A stretch of 64,000 nt of DNA from Microbaculum sp051390635 (GTDB lineage: Bacteria > Pseudomonadota > Alphaproteobacteria > Rhizobiales > Tepidamorphaceae): NCBI RefSeq assembly GCF_051390635.1, contig NZ_JBPODT010000006.1, positions 1-64,000 of the forward strand, written 5' to 3'. Below the pieces are notes generated by a model. The model was not told where the DNA came from. It made no database searches and saw only the letters and a list, made by a program, of their open reading frames with translations. The stretch's first letter is position 1. Every line of letters begins with the position of its first letter. The position numbers and the translations under genes are program-made. Positions 35,491 through 44,800 of the stretch are shown here, piece after piece.

Positions 35491-35952
35491 ATGCGCGCCA
35501 TCCACCGACTTTCCCGTGTTCTGGCACTCGTTCTTCTCACCGGCGCAACAACCGGATGCACCACCACGGGGGGAGGATACTTCACGCCGACCGTCAGTGC
35601 CGATGCCGCCGATCTATCGCCGGCCGCGGCTGCGGCCGTCGCCGGCGACATGGTCTCCAAGCTCGCCGAGCATGTTGGCCCGGGCACCGGGACGATCGTC
35701 ATCAAGCCCGACGATTCCGCATTCGGCCTCGCGCTCGAAGAGTCGCTGCGCGGCTGGGGCTATGCCGTTGCTTCGAACCAGGAGGCCTCCGGCGACACGA
35801 TGATCCCGCTCGCCTATGTCATCGACACGTTCGAGGGCGCCGTCATGACCCGGATTTCGACGCCTTCGGTGGAGCTGACCCGCTCCTATGCGATGTCGGC
35901 GACCGGCGCGACACCGACAAGCCCGCTGTCTGTCATGCAGCGTACGACCTGA
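35491..35952 (+). CDS. trbH: Conjugal transfer lipoprotein TrbH
   Basis: A 153-residue lipoprotein with a clear lipobox, LVLLTGATTGC, at residues ~13-23. It corresponds to TrbH, the VirB7-like outer-membrane component in Ti-type systems. The mature part is a small alpha/beta domain (TGTIVIKPDDSAFGLALEES). It starts two bases after the trbG stop. Confidence 0.9.
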   Translation: MRAIHRLSRVLALVLLTGATTGCTTTGGGYFTPTVSADAADLSPAAAAAVAGDMVSKLAEHVGPGTGTIVIKPDDSAFGLALEESLRGWGYAVASNQEASGDTMIPLAYVIDTFEGAVMTRISTPSVELTRSYAMSATGATPTSPLSVMQRTT

Positions 35953-35962
35953 GGGGGGAGCC

Positions 35963-37270
35963 ATGAGTTCGCTCGATCTCTCTCCCGGCGCCGAAGGCGG
36001 CGACGAGAAGCCCAAAATCCGGCGCTTGAACAAGCTGCCGGTCTTTCTCTTCATCGGCCTGGTCGTCCTTTTCTTCGGCGTTATCATTTGGGGCCTCTCG
36101 ATCCGCGGCCTCAACCGGAGTGGGGGCCCGCTCGATACCTCGACCGGCGCGCCGGCGACCGATTTCGCCGACCAGCTCAAGCGCGGCGTTTCGGATGGCG
36201 TGATCGAGGAGCCGCGCCCCGCGCAGCAGATCCAGGTGGTGCAGCCGGTCGAACTGGCGGAAGACGAGCCGCAATCCACCAATCCTTTCCAGCGCCAGCC
36301 GACAACACCGCAACAGCAACAGGCGACGCCGGTCGAAAGTGAAGCCGACTGGCGAGAGCGGCTGCAAAGGGAACAGGACGAGCAGATGTTTCGCTTGCTG
36401 CATCAGCAGCGTATGGCCCGGCTCCAGGCCGACGATGCCGCCTATGACAGCCCAATCGCGATCGATATCGGTAACGTAGGGCAAGCCGCACAAACGGGAA
36501 CGCCACAATCGACAACGGGGCAGGGGGCGCTTGGCGATCGCGCCGGCATGGCCGATCTCTATGCGGCTGCGCTGCGCGCTGGCGGCGCCGGGCAACAGGC
36601 CGATCCGAACAATCAGGCCGGAAAGGCAGACTTCTTCAATCAGAACATTGCCGATCTCGGCTACCTGCCGAACCGCGTCGTACCGCAGCAGTCGCCCTTT
36701 GAGCTCAAACGCGGCTCGGTGATCCCGGCAACGCTCGTGACCGGCATCAACTCCGACCTTCCCGGCCGTATCACCGCCCAGGTCAGCCAGAACGTCTATG
36801 ACAGTGCGACCGGCCACCGGCTGTTGGTGCCACAAGGGGCCAAGCTCTTCGGCCGGTACGACTCCAATGTCTCGTTCGGGCAAAGTCGCGTGCTGGTGAT
36901 CTGGACCGATCTCATTTTCCCGAATGGATCGACACTGCAGATCGGTGGCATGGCCGGCGTCGACGCGCAAGGCTATGGCGGCTTCCGCGACCAGGTCGAC
37001 AACAAATACCTGCAGACCTTTGGCTCGGCGATCCTCATCGCATTGATCGGGACGGGCATCGACATGGCCGTGCCGGAAAGCTCGACCCTTGCGACGCAGG
37101 ACACCGCCTCGGATGCGGCACGAAGGAATTTCGCGGAAAGCTTCGGGCGGGTAGCGGATCAAACCATTTCCCGGAATCTCAATGTCCAGCCGACCCTCAC
37201 CATCCGCCCGGGCTATGGGTTCAACATAATTGTGGAGCAGGACATCATTTTCCCGGGAGCCTATCGCTGA
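35963..37270 (+). CDS. trbI: Conjugal transfer protein TrbI
   Basis: A 435-residue VirB10-type protein. One membrane helix (LPVFLFIGLVVLFFGVIIWG) is followed by a proline/glutamine-rich periplasmic linker and a C-terminal beta-barrel domain (FELKRGSVIPATLVTGINSD, LVPQGAKLFGRYDSNVSFGQ). It spans both membranes and links the ATPases to the outer-membrane pore. ATG 35963 has GGGGGGAG upstream. Last classical trb gene; the next gene overlaps its stop. Confidence 0.94.
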   Translation: MSSLDLSPGAEGGDEKPKIRRLNKLPVFLFIGLVVLFFGVIIWGLSIRGLNRSGGPLDTSTGAPATDFADQLKRGVSDGVIEEPRPAQQIQVVQPVELAEDEPQSTNPFQRQPTTPQQQQATPVESEADWRERLQREQDEQMFRLLHQQRMARLQADDAAYDSPIAIDIGNVGQAAQTGTPQSTTGQGALGDRAGMADLYAAALRAGGAGQQADPNNQAGKADFFNQNIADLGYLPNRVVPQQSPFELKRGSVIPATLVTGINSDLPGRITAQVSQNVYDSATGHRLLVPQGAKLFGRYDSNVSFGQSRVLVIWTDLIFPNGSTLQIGGMAGVDAQGYGGFRDQVDNKYLQTFGSAILIALIGTGIDMAVPESSTLATQDTASDAARRNFAESFGRVADQTISRNLNVQPTLTIRPGYGFNIIVEQDIIFPGAYR

Positions 37271-37896
37271 TGGCGAAGCTGTTTTCGCTCGCCCGCAATG
37301 CCGCCGCGGCTATCGCGGTTGGAGTGTTTCTGACCGGTTGCCTCGTGCTGGAAACCATCGACGCCACCATCGTGCTCGAGGGGTACGAGTACGACATGCG
37401 TGTCGAAACCCGCCTCGCTGATCCCCGTGTCGTTAAGGCGCTTGCCGACGGCCACGTGCTCACAGAACAGGAAGAGGACCGGATGCGGGCGGAAGAGCGC
37501 AAGGCGGCTCGAATGCCCGGCTTTGAGAGCTTCACCTACGCCGGGGAAGGGCGCTTCGATCTCATCGTCAATCTCACCGGTGAGTTGGATGCAAACGGGT
37601 CCGCAATCGGCGTCCCCAACACGCGGGCGAAGTCGCAAGCCGACAATTTCTTGAGCATTCGGCGCATGGACGACGCAACCATTGAAGTCAGTACCCCGGA
37701 GATCCCGGACCGGGCCCGCGCCGAGCTCGATCAGATCGCCATTGTGCCCAACGGAACGCTGAATGTGACCGTGTCCGGCACGGTCATTGAGACCAATGCC
37801 GACGAAACGCCCGGGCTCTTCGGTGGAGCGTATCGCTGGAACATCTCGTCATGGGATGACCGCGTGTTTCTCAAGTTCAACCCCGCTGTTGACTGA
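37270..37896 (+). CDS. Uncharacterised lipoprotein at the end of the trb operon
   Basis: A 208-residue lipoprotein. The lipobox is VGVFLTGCLVL at about residue 24, and a beta-rich mature domain follows (GEGRFDLIVNLTGELDANG, AIVPNGTLNVTVSGTVIETN). It starts at ATG 37270, inside the trbI stop (TGATGG), so it is co-translated with the mating-channel genes. It has no counterpart in the standard Ti trb set as I know it. It may stabilise the channel or act in surface or entry exclusion; this is inference. Confidence 0.8.
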   Translation: MAKLFSLARNAAAAIAVGVFLTGCLVLETIDATIVLEGYEYDMRVETRLADPRVVKALADGHVLTEQEEDRMRAEERKAARMPGFESFTYAGEGRFDLIVNLTGELDANGSAIGVPNTRAKSQADNFLSIRRMDDATIEVSTPEIPDRARAELDQIAIVPNGTLNVTVSGTVIETNADETPGLFGGAYRWNISSWDDRVFLKFNPAVD

Positions 37897-37939
37897 CACG
37901 GGAGGAAAGTCCTTTCAACATCCCGATGCTCTAACATCC

Positions 37940-38077
37940 ATGGAGAGCGTGCTTGGGCCCGCGAAGGCGGGCCGCTACCGTGACCGGTTAAAATTTCTGC
38001 GCACCGTCATCGCGAGCGAATATTTCAACGACGCGAGCGCATGGCTCGATGACCCCGCGTGCCGCGAAGGAGGATGA
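37940..38077 (+). CDS. Possible small protein
   Basis: A 45-residue frame (MESVLGPAKAGRYRDRLKFL ... SEYFNDASAWLDDPACREGG) lies between the trb-linked lipoprotein and the DUF6894-type gene. Its stop (TGA 38075) touches the next ATG at 38078, and its end codons carry the AGGAGG ribosome binding site of that gene. No family recognised. Weak start context. Confidence 0.4.
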   Translation: MESVLGPAKAGRYRDRLKFLRTVIASEYFNDASAWLDDPACREGG

Positions 38078-38290
38078 ATGCCCCGCTACTATTTCCACAT
38101 CTTTAGCGACGACGTGGAATATCCCGACCGAAAAGGTGAGCCCCACGATGACGACGCTCGAGCGATCGCCATGGCACGCCAGATCGTGTCAGAAATCGCC
38201 GAAGAACCGGAGCATCGCGAGATCGAGGTAAAAGTGGTTGGCCGAAATGGACGGGCGGTCGCAACGGTCGATATAAAGGGCCTAAAATAG
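38078..38290 (+). CDS. DUF6894-type small protein
   Basis: A 70-residue protein with the pattern MPRYYFHIFSDDVEYPDRKG, then a helix (ARAIAMARQIVSEIAEE) and a final strand pair (IEVKVVGRNGRAVATVDIKG). This matches a small family common in rhizobia (DUF6894), of unknown function. AGGAGG stands directly before ATG 38078. It ends the run of genes after the trb operon. Confidence 0.75.
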   Translation: MPRYYFHIFSDDVEYPDRKGEPHDDDARAIAMARQIVSEIAEEPEHREIEVKVVGRNGRAVATVDIKGLK

Positions 38291-38539
38291 CGACGCAGCA
38301 AGTTGTCAAAGTGCCTTTAGGCGTCGACCTATGAACCTTTCGCCGCCCGTTCCGGTCATAAATCTCGACGTCCACCGCGATTGCTTCGCCGAATAACCGT
38401 TCCTGACTTGGTTTCTCTGTCGCCGCCTGAAATTGCCTTCGTCGTCGCGGCGGACGATCCTCGAGTGATGCGACCATAGCAATTTCTGCTCACACCTTGC
38501 CCCCAAAAACACGCGGGTAGGCAGCATTCCACCGGACCA

Positions 38540-38588
38540 TTGACTCCGAATGCAGCACTCACTATCTATCTCACGTGAACAACGTGAG
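38540..38588 (+). promoter_or_regulatory. Promoter and palindromic operator of the STAS-GHKL operon
   Basis: TTGACT at 38540 and TATCTA at 38563 (17-base spacing) form a plausible promoter. Directly downstream is the perfect inverted repeat CTCACGTGAACAACGTGAG (38570-38588), with a third half-site ACGTGA at 38591. It lies 13 bases before the start codon, so a bound repressor would block transcription start. The winged-helix part of the first gene product is a candidate binder. Confidence 0.6.
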
Positions 38589-38600
38589 GAACGTGATTCT

Positions 38601-39170
38601 ATGAAGATCGACATGCTGGCCATTGGTGGCAGCGACGTCCTCGCCGGGGCGCTGAACGGCAGGTCGGCGCTGAACGAGCTTTTGAATACGTCGGCCGCCG
38701 AACCAGCAAACCCGGAGCCGGTCTTTCTCGATTTCACCGGCATCGAGGTCGCGACGGCTAGCTTTCTGCGCGAGAGCGTTCTTGCCTTCCGCGATATTGT
38801 CAGGGGGCGACGCTCGAAATTCTATCCGGTGGTCGCCAATGCCAATGATACAGTGCGTGAAGAGCTGCTGGAGTTGCTGATGCCCCGCGGAGATGTATTG
38901 ATGTTGTGCGCGCTGGATGAGGCGGACGCAGTAACAATGGCCGCCCCGCTCGGTGAACTTGATCCGAAGCAAAGGCTCACTTTCGACCTTGTTCACGAGC
39001 ACGGCGAGACTGACGCCGGCGCATTGATGCGCGAGTACGGCAAGAGCGAGGGGGTAAAACACACGACGGCTTGGAATAACCGGCTGGCTTCCCTCGCATC
39101 TCTTGGCCTCGTCATCGAAACGAGCCAGGGCCGCGCCAAGCGCTATCGGCCGCTGTTTGAAGGAGTGTAG
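38601..39170 (+). CDS. STAS-like (DUF4325-type) protein with winged helix
   Basis: A 189-residue two-part protein. The first ~110 residues look like a DUF4325/STAS-like domain, with the strand-helix PVFLDFTGIEVATASFLRES typical of anti-sigma-factor-antagonist folds. The last ~60 residues resemble a winged helix (SEGVKHTTAWNNRLASLASL, then GLVIETSQGRAKRYRPL). ATG 38601 follows a palindromic operator. It opens a four-gene operon with a GHKL-type ATPase at the end; STAS-like and GHKL proteins often act as binding partners. Function unknown. Confidence 0.65.
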   Translation: MKIDMLAIGGSDVLAGALNGRSALNELLNTSAAEPANPEPVFLDFTGIEVATASFLRESVLAFRDIVRGRRSKFYPVVANANDTVREELLELLMPRGDVLMLCALDEADAVTMAAPLGELDPKQRLTFDLVHEHGETDAGALMREYGKSEGVKHTTAWNNRLASLASLGLVIETSQGRAKRYRPLFEGV

Positions 39171-39175
39171 AGACC

Positions 39176-39523
39176 ATGGGGGCTGAATTCATCGAAAAGG
39201 CGGCGCCGAGCTTCAAGAAGGCGTGGGACCGCGCACGGGTAAAGCTCGCGACGGCCGACCTGTTCACACGCGTCCCCGATAGCGCCGCAAGGACGGCGGA
39301 AGCCGACATCATCGGCAACGCCAGGCTCAGCACCGGGGACCAGCTTACCGTCGAAAACAAGAACGGGACGCTGATCGCCCGACGAGGCATGAGCGATGTC
39401 GCGCGCTTCACCAATCCCGCGCCGGAACTCGTACTGGCCGTGGCCGCCTCCTGCGGCATAGCCAAGGGCACGGTGCTGGATGTTCATCCCATCGCAGGGG
39501 TCGCGGAGATCTCACTATGCTGA
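39176..39523 (+). CDS. Uncharacterised protein of the STAS-GHKL operon
   Basis: A 115-residue protein that I do not recognise. The first half is helical and basic (EKAAPSFKKAWDRARVKLAT, ADLFTRVP); the second half looks like a small beta-rich domain with a GDQLTVENKNGTLIARRG hairpin and VLAVAASCGIAKGTVLDVHP. No signal peptide or membrane segment. It starts five bases after the STAS-like gene and overlaps the next gene by seven bases. Confidence 0.75.
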   Translation: MGAEFIEKAAPSFKKAWDRARVKLATADLFTRVPDSAARTAEADIIGNARLSTGDQLTVENKNGTLIARRGMSDVARFTNPAPELVLAVAASCGIAKGTVLDVHPIAGVAEISLC

Positions 39524-40689
39524 CCCGTTCCGATCCCGCTAAAGTCAAGCCGCAGGCACCCCGCCATCGGCGCAATCCGCGTCGCGAGCGCCGCCTCTGG
39601 CACGATCCCGAAGTGGCGAGCGCAGCCCTCGGCTGCGCCACCTGCCCGGAGAAGGAGATTTGCGGCGGGCTGCGGCTGAACACGCCCTTCATGGACTGCC
39701 TGCAGTTCTGCTGCGGCAATCCGGAAGGTTGCGACCGCGTCTGCCGCAACCATCCTGACTTCGCCGATCGCTACCGTGAAATCGGCGGCTTCAACCTCTA
39801 TAGCGTGCCACGCGCCCCTTTGCTCAATGCGGTTGGCCTGCCCCGCCTTGTCCCAGTCATCTATCACCCCACCGCGCGCAGCATGCCGCCCACTGCCGCG
39901 ACCGTAGCGCTTCCGCTTTACCGTATGTTCGACCGGCGTACCGGCCTACCGCGCTTTGTGAGCCGCGACGCGCTCGGCGAGGCATTCGGCATTGGCCATC
40001 AGGCGTCGGTGATGCTGACCGGTACTGACATCGACCGCCCGCTCGAGCGCTGGTGGGGGCTCGGCGAAGCCGGCCGCCGGCCGATCATCCAAGCCCTCAT
40101 CGCCGCCGGCGTCGGCATGGTGACGACGCCGAACTACAGCCTGTTCATCGACCGGCCGCGGTGGGACGACTTGCACGCGATGAAGCGCATCGCGATCGTC
40201 CATGAAGAGTTCTTGCGCGAGGGCCTGCCGGCCGCGCTCCATGTCAACGGGCGCACTGAAGCAGACTTTGCCCACTGGATCGCCTTCCTCGCCGCCCGGC
40301 CTGAGGTCACCCATATCGCCTATGAGTTCACCACGGGCACCGGCTGGTCCGGGCGGCGCGAGCAGCACGCGGCTTGGCTGGCAGGATTGGCCCGGGCCGT
40401 CGGCCGCCCGCTGCACATCATCGTACGCGGAGGCACCGACGTCCTGCCGGTGATTGCCCGCGCATTTTCGGGGATCACCGTTCTCGACACGTCAGTGTTC
40501 ATGAAGACGATGATGCGCCAGCAGGCCTATCCCAAGGGCAACGCTGCCCTTGGCTGGCGAGGCGCGCCGACAGCACAGGGGGCCCATGTCGACCATCTGC
40601 TTGAAGCGAACTGGCAGGCGACCGACGCGTGGATTGGCGATCTGATCGCCTCCTCACGTTCGGCTGAATCGGCGCCGATGGCCGGATGA
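39517..40689 (+). CDS. Cysteine-cluster protein, DUF4417-like
   Basis: A 390-residue protein. Residues ~35-75 hold a dense cysteine cluster (LGCATCPEKEICGGL, then CLQFCCGNPEGCDRVC), suited to binding zinc or an iron-sulphur cluster. The rest resembles DUF4417-type proteins, with MVTTPNYSLFIDRPRWDDLH and ITVLDTSVFMKTMMRQQ near the end, and may fold as an alpha/beta barrel. Family assignment is tentative and the function unknown. It is coupled to both neighbours, overlapping the GHKL gene by four bases. Confidence 0.7.
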   Translation: MLTRSDPAKVKPQAPRHRRNPRRERRLWHDPEVASAALGCATCPEKEICGGLRLNTPFMDCLQFCCGNPEGCDRVCRNHPDFADRYREIGGFNLYSVPRAPLLNAVGLPRLVPVIYHPTARSMPPTAATVALPLYRMFDRRTGLPRFVSRDALGEAFGIGHQASVMLTGTDIDRPLERWWGLGEAGRRPIIQALIAAGVGMVTTPNYSLFIDRPRWDDLHAMKRIAIVHEEFLREGLPAALHVNGRTEADFAHWIAFLAARPEVTHIAYEFTTGTGWSGRREQHAAWLAGLARAVGRPLHIIVRGGTDVLPVIARAFSGITVLDTSVFMKTMMRQQAYPKGNAALGWRGAPTAQGAHVDHLLEANWQATDAWIGDLIASSRSAESAPMAG

Positions 40690-41510
40690 CGGAAACCGAG
40701 CCCGCGATATTGGATTTCAGGATGCTCGACGGGCTGGCCTTCGCGGCCGCGCGGGGCCGCTTGAACGAGGCCGCCATTCCCGCGCTCACCGCGTCCGAGA
40801 TCGGCCCGCTCTTCGAACTCTCGAACCTTGCCGACGACGGCTTACTTCCCGCACCGCACGTTGCCCTCTGGCTGACCACAAATCTTTTTGGTCCGATGCT
40901 GGACGCCATCAGGCACGGCACGCGAGAGTGGGTCTGCCCGCAAACGCGGCGCGCGGGCTTCCTAAGCACCGCCACGCCGCACGACATCAACGCATGGACG
41001 ACCTTCGGTCTAGCCGCCCAGCAAGCTGCAACGGCGGAAGGATTTCCCAAGGCCATTGCCGCCCAGCTCACTGCCGCCATGGGCGAGCTTCACAGCAACA
41101 TCTACGAGCATGCGCAAGAGCCGCAGAGCGGCATCGTCGCGTTCCGCGCCTCAAAGGGAAAATTTGAGTTCATATCATCCGATCGCGGCATCGGAGTTCT
41201 GAATAGCCTGCGCAGCAACGCGGCCTATGCTAGGCTCAATGATCACGGCGAAGCGCTGCGCTTGACGCTCACCGACGGCATCTCGCGGTACGAACACCAG
41301 GCGGAACGCGGCCACGGTTTTCGGCCGCTATTCATCGGCCTTGCCAACCTGAACGGCGCGCTGCGCTTCCGCTCCGGCGACCATGCCCTACTGATCGACG
41401 GCAAACAGCCCACACTTATGACGGCTCGCCCGGCACAGAAGCCCCAATTGAGAGGATTCTTTGTGTCGGTAAGTTGCGCGGTGAACGGCCATCCTCGACA
41501 CGGCGCCTGA
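40686..41510 (+). CDS. GHKL-type ATP-binding protein
   Basis: A 274-residue protein whose middle is a GHKL ATP-binding fold: N box AAMGELHSNIYEHAQEP (residues ~134-150), G1 box SSDRGIGVLNSLRS and G2 box QAERGHGFRPLFIGLANL. No dimerisation-phosphotransfer helix with a phosphorylatable His is evident, so it is closer to anti-sigma kinases or stand-alone GHKL ATPases than to sensor kinases. With the STAS-like first gene it suggests a kinase/antagonist switch. It ends the operon; the next 148 bases hold the promoter of the following cassette. Confidence 0.7.
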   Translation: MTETEPAILDFRMLDGLAFAAARGRLNEAAIPALTASEIGPLFELSNLADDGLLPAPHVALWLTTNLFGPMLDAIRHGTREWVCPQTRRAGFLSTATPHDINAWTTFGLAAQQAATAEGFPKAIAAQLTAAMGELHSNIYEHAQEPQSGIVAFRASKGKFEFISSDRGIGVLNSLRSNAAYARLNDHGEALRLTLTDGISRYEHQAERGHGFRPLFIGLANLNGALRFRSGDHALLIDGKQPTLMTARPAQKPQLRGFFVSVSCAVNGHPRHGA

Positions 41511-41626
41511 TCATCACCAGGCATGCTGCTGGGAATTTCGGTGGAACACAGCGTGAAAACGGATTGGCAAGGCTGTCCCGAGCAATTCGACAATTGTTTT
41601 AGATAGGCCGTCACTCTAGACTGAGG

Positions 41627-41642
41627 TGATAGGTTCCTATCA
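41627..41642. promoter_or_regulatory. Palindromic operator upstream of the RHH gene
   Basis: TGATAGGTTCCTATCA has perfect 7-base arms and ends 16 bases before the RHH start codon. A possible promoter (TTGTTT, 17 bases, TAGACT) sits just upstream, so the palindrome covers the transcription start. A further GATAGG half-site lies near 41602. It is a likely autoregulatory site for the ribbon-helix-helix protein. Confidence 0.6.
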
Positions 41643-41658
41643 TAGCGCGGTGAACGGG

Positions 41659-41850
41659 ATGACGGGTCGCATAAAGGCACGTACTAGCAAGCCCATCATC
41701 AAAGAGAAGCGACAAATGCTGCTTCATCTGGACAGCGACGTGATCAAGGATCTGAAAAAAGCTGCTGTTGATCGCGAATCGACGGCATCGGCGATCGCAA
41801 ATGAAGCGATCGAGACTTGGCTCAAGAAGAACGAGCTTCGCGGAGGGTGA
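41659..41850 (+). CDS. Ribbon-helix-helix regulator of the defence cassette
   Basis: A 63-residue protein. A basic N-terminal arm is followed by the ribbon strand KRQMLLHLDSDVIKDLKKAA and a second helix (STASAIANEAIETWLKKN), the RHH/CopG-type layout. It should bind DNA as a dimer; the palindrome at 41627 is the obvious site. It precedes the DUF499 gene by 43 bases and probably controls the four-gene cassette that follows. ATG 41659 is chosen over an earlier in-frame start because the operator lies upstream of it. Confidence 0.78.
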   Translation: MTGRIKARTSKPIIKEKRQMLLHLDSDVIKDLKKAAVDRESTASAIANEAIETWLKKNELRGG

Positions 41851-41893
41851 CCGATCGGTCTAAGCCGGCGGTCAAATCGGGGTTGGGGTAGGC

Positions 41894-44800
41894 ATGACAA
41901 TTCCAAATGTATTTGAGCTTTGCAGGCCTCGCGAGGACGTGGAAAAGGGAACAATTGCTGACAGCGACTATGCGGCCAATCTCGCGAATGTCCTGACCGG
42001 TCGCGCCTCGCGCGACTACACCGACGCTCCAACGTTCTTCACGAACACTTATCCCACCGAGGGGCTGAAAGAGCTTCTTGTCAACGTCTGTGGCCGACTG
42101 TCTGGCCGCGGGGAAAGCGTGTCAGCTGTTTTCCGCCTCGATACCTCGTTCGGCGGCGGTAAGACGCACGGCCTGATTGCCCTTGTACACGCAGCAGCAG
42201 GGATGCAGGGTGTCTCGAATACCGCGGAATTCCTCGATCCAACCCTCGTGCCAACCCAGGCCGTCCGCGTTGCAGCCTTCGATGGCGAGAATGCCGATCC
42301 GGCGAACGGTCGGCCGATGGGCGAGGGAATCCGCGCCCACACGCCTTGGGGCGAGATCGCCTACCAGCTGGCTGGGAAGGCTGGATACGAGATCGTGCGC
42401 CGATCAGACGAGCAGCGAATTGCTCCGGGTGCCGACACCATAAAGGAACTATTCGGTTCCGATCCAGTGCTCGTCGTTCTCGATGAGCTGGGCGAGTACC
42501 TTCGGCGAGTTCAAGGCATGGGTGGGCGCGATCAACTGACCGCCTTCCTCAAGGCGCTGCTGACCGCGATCGAGAGCACCCCGCACGCGGCAATCGTGTA
42601 TACCCTTGCGGTTCGATCCGACGGCAAGGGCGTGGACGCCTTCGCCGACGAGAACGAATTCCTCGCCAGCGCCATGTCGGAACTCGAAAGCGTCTCCGGC
42701 CGGAAGGCGACCAACCTCAATCCGACACGGGATGATGAAACCGCAAAGGTCATCCGACGCCGCTTGTTTGCGTCGATTGACGATTCCCGCGCGACGGAAG
42801 TGATCAACGGTTATCGCGAACTTTGGAGCATCCATCGCGACATTTTATCGGAAGAAGCCAGGCGCTCGACCACCAGCGCAGAATTCGCGCAGACCTATCC
42901 CTTTCACCCGGACGTTCTGGATACGCTCACCGGGAAAACGGCCACGCTCGGCGGCTTTCAACGCGTGCGTGGAATGCTGCGCATTCTGGCAAAGACCGTT
43001 GCGACCGTCTGGGCAAGCCGTCCTTCCGATGCGTCCGCGATCCACCTGCATCACGTCGATCTGGGATCGGATGTCATTCGCCGGGAATTCACGACGCGGC
43101 TGCAGCAAGGCGCCTTTGTGCCGGCGATTCTCAATGACATTGCTGGGCCGCCCGAGAAACTGGCTTTGGCCCAAGAGCTGGACGCGAAAAACTTCAAGGG
43201 CCTGCTGCCTTATGGCACCTACGTCGCCCGCACAATCTTCATCCACACCCTCGCGTTCAACAACGACCTTAAGGGCGTCGCAGCCGACCACTTGCGCTAT
43301 TCGATCCTCAGCCCTGCAGCGGACCTTTCCTTCATCGACGATGCGAGGACGAAATTTCGCGCGGAATCCGCCTATCTCGATGATCGGCCGAACGCACCGC
43401 TGCGCTTCAACGCCGAAGCCAACCTAACGCAGGTCATCGGTCGGGAGGAGAAGAACATCGATCCCGGTGAGGCGCGCACCCAGCTTGTGGACAGGGCAAA
43501 GGCGATCTTCGGCGGCCAATCCTTCGACCTCGTGCCTTTCCCCGGCGGGCCATGGGATGTCCCGGACGACGTATCGGACGGCAAGCCGCGGCTTGTGCTG
43601 CTTTCTCACGACGCGCTGGAAATCGGCGCCGATCTTCGCGAGATGCCCGAGATCGTGGGACGCATGTTTGAGCGCAAGGGCGCCGACGGCAACGGCCTGC
43701 GGTCCCTGCGGAACAATCTGGTTTTTGTCGTCGCGGACGAAACCAAAGTGAACGAGATGAAGCGCGCGATCGTGCGCCGCCTGGCCCTTCAGGAGCTTAA
43801 GCGGCCCGAGCGCGTCAAGGAACTTGCCGAGCACCAGCAAGCTAAGGTCTTCGAACTCGAGAAGAAGTCCGAGACAGAGGCGGCTATAGCGATCCAGCAG
43901 TGCTATCGCCACATCCTCTACCCCTCGCGCAATGCGCTGAGCGGCACGGGCTCGGTGCAGCTAGCGCATTCGGTCATCGATATTCAGAATGCCTCCGAGC
44001 GCCCAGGATCAGGCCAGCTTCAGGTCGTTCGCCAGTTGCAAAGTCAGAACAAGGTTCGAGACGCTTCCGACTCGCCCGATTCCCCCTCCTACATCCGCGA
44101 CCGCACACCCTTGAAGAAAGGGCAGATGACGACGCGCGATCTTCGCGACGAATTCCGCCGCGACCCCTCACTCTCGATCCTCCTGTCGGATGACGTGTTC
44201 CGCAAGGCGGTCCGAAAGGGCATCGAGGAAGGCGTCTATGTCTACAAGCGCGGCGATCTCCTGGCCGGGCAAGGCGATCCGATGCCGTCGATCAACATCG
44301 ATGAAGAAACGACGATCTTCACGATGGACTTCGCCAAGACCAAGGGCGTGTGGCCTCGGCCGGCGCCCGCGTCGGCGGCCCAACCCGCATCGGCCGGAAC
44401 TGGCGCTTCGATTTCGGGCGAGCCGCTCCCGCCGATCGGCGGAGCACCGGGCGAAGGCTCGGCGGTCGGCTTCGGCGAACGACCACAAGGTGGCCCGGAT
44501 GGAGCTGCCGTCGCAAATGCCAAAGTGTTCACCGCCGAGGGCGTCTTGAAGGAAGCACTACGGAAGGTGATCGAACAAGCCAAGACCGCGAAGCTCGAAA
44601 AGGTAGATCGCGTGGTGATCCGCCTGTTCGAATATGGTGACGCCTTCAAGCTGATCCCGATCGCAAACACCGTCGCTGGAACAAAACGGTCGGTGAAGCT
44701 CACGGGCAGCTTCATCACAACGCAAGACAGCGAGATGCAGTTCGAATTCAGCGGCGTGGCGCAAGATGCGTCGACGATGAAGGACTACCTCGAACCTCAG

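Larger units (their letters stand above)
11795..37551. other. Strand-polarised GGGNAGGG octamers
   Basis: By eye, GGGNAGGG occurs on the minus strand at 11795, 13250, 15248, 16283, 16288, 17713, 18687, 19854 and 20729, and on the plus strand at 25804, 25973, 25978, 27778, 27783, 28706, 28724, 32022, 36518 and 37544. None of opposite polarity was seen in either block. The octamer is the KOPS consensus for FtsK in E. coli. Confidence 0.6.
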
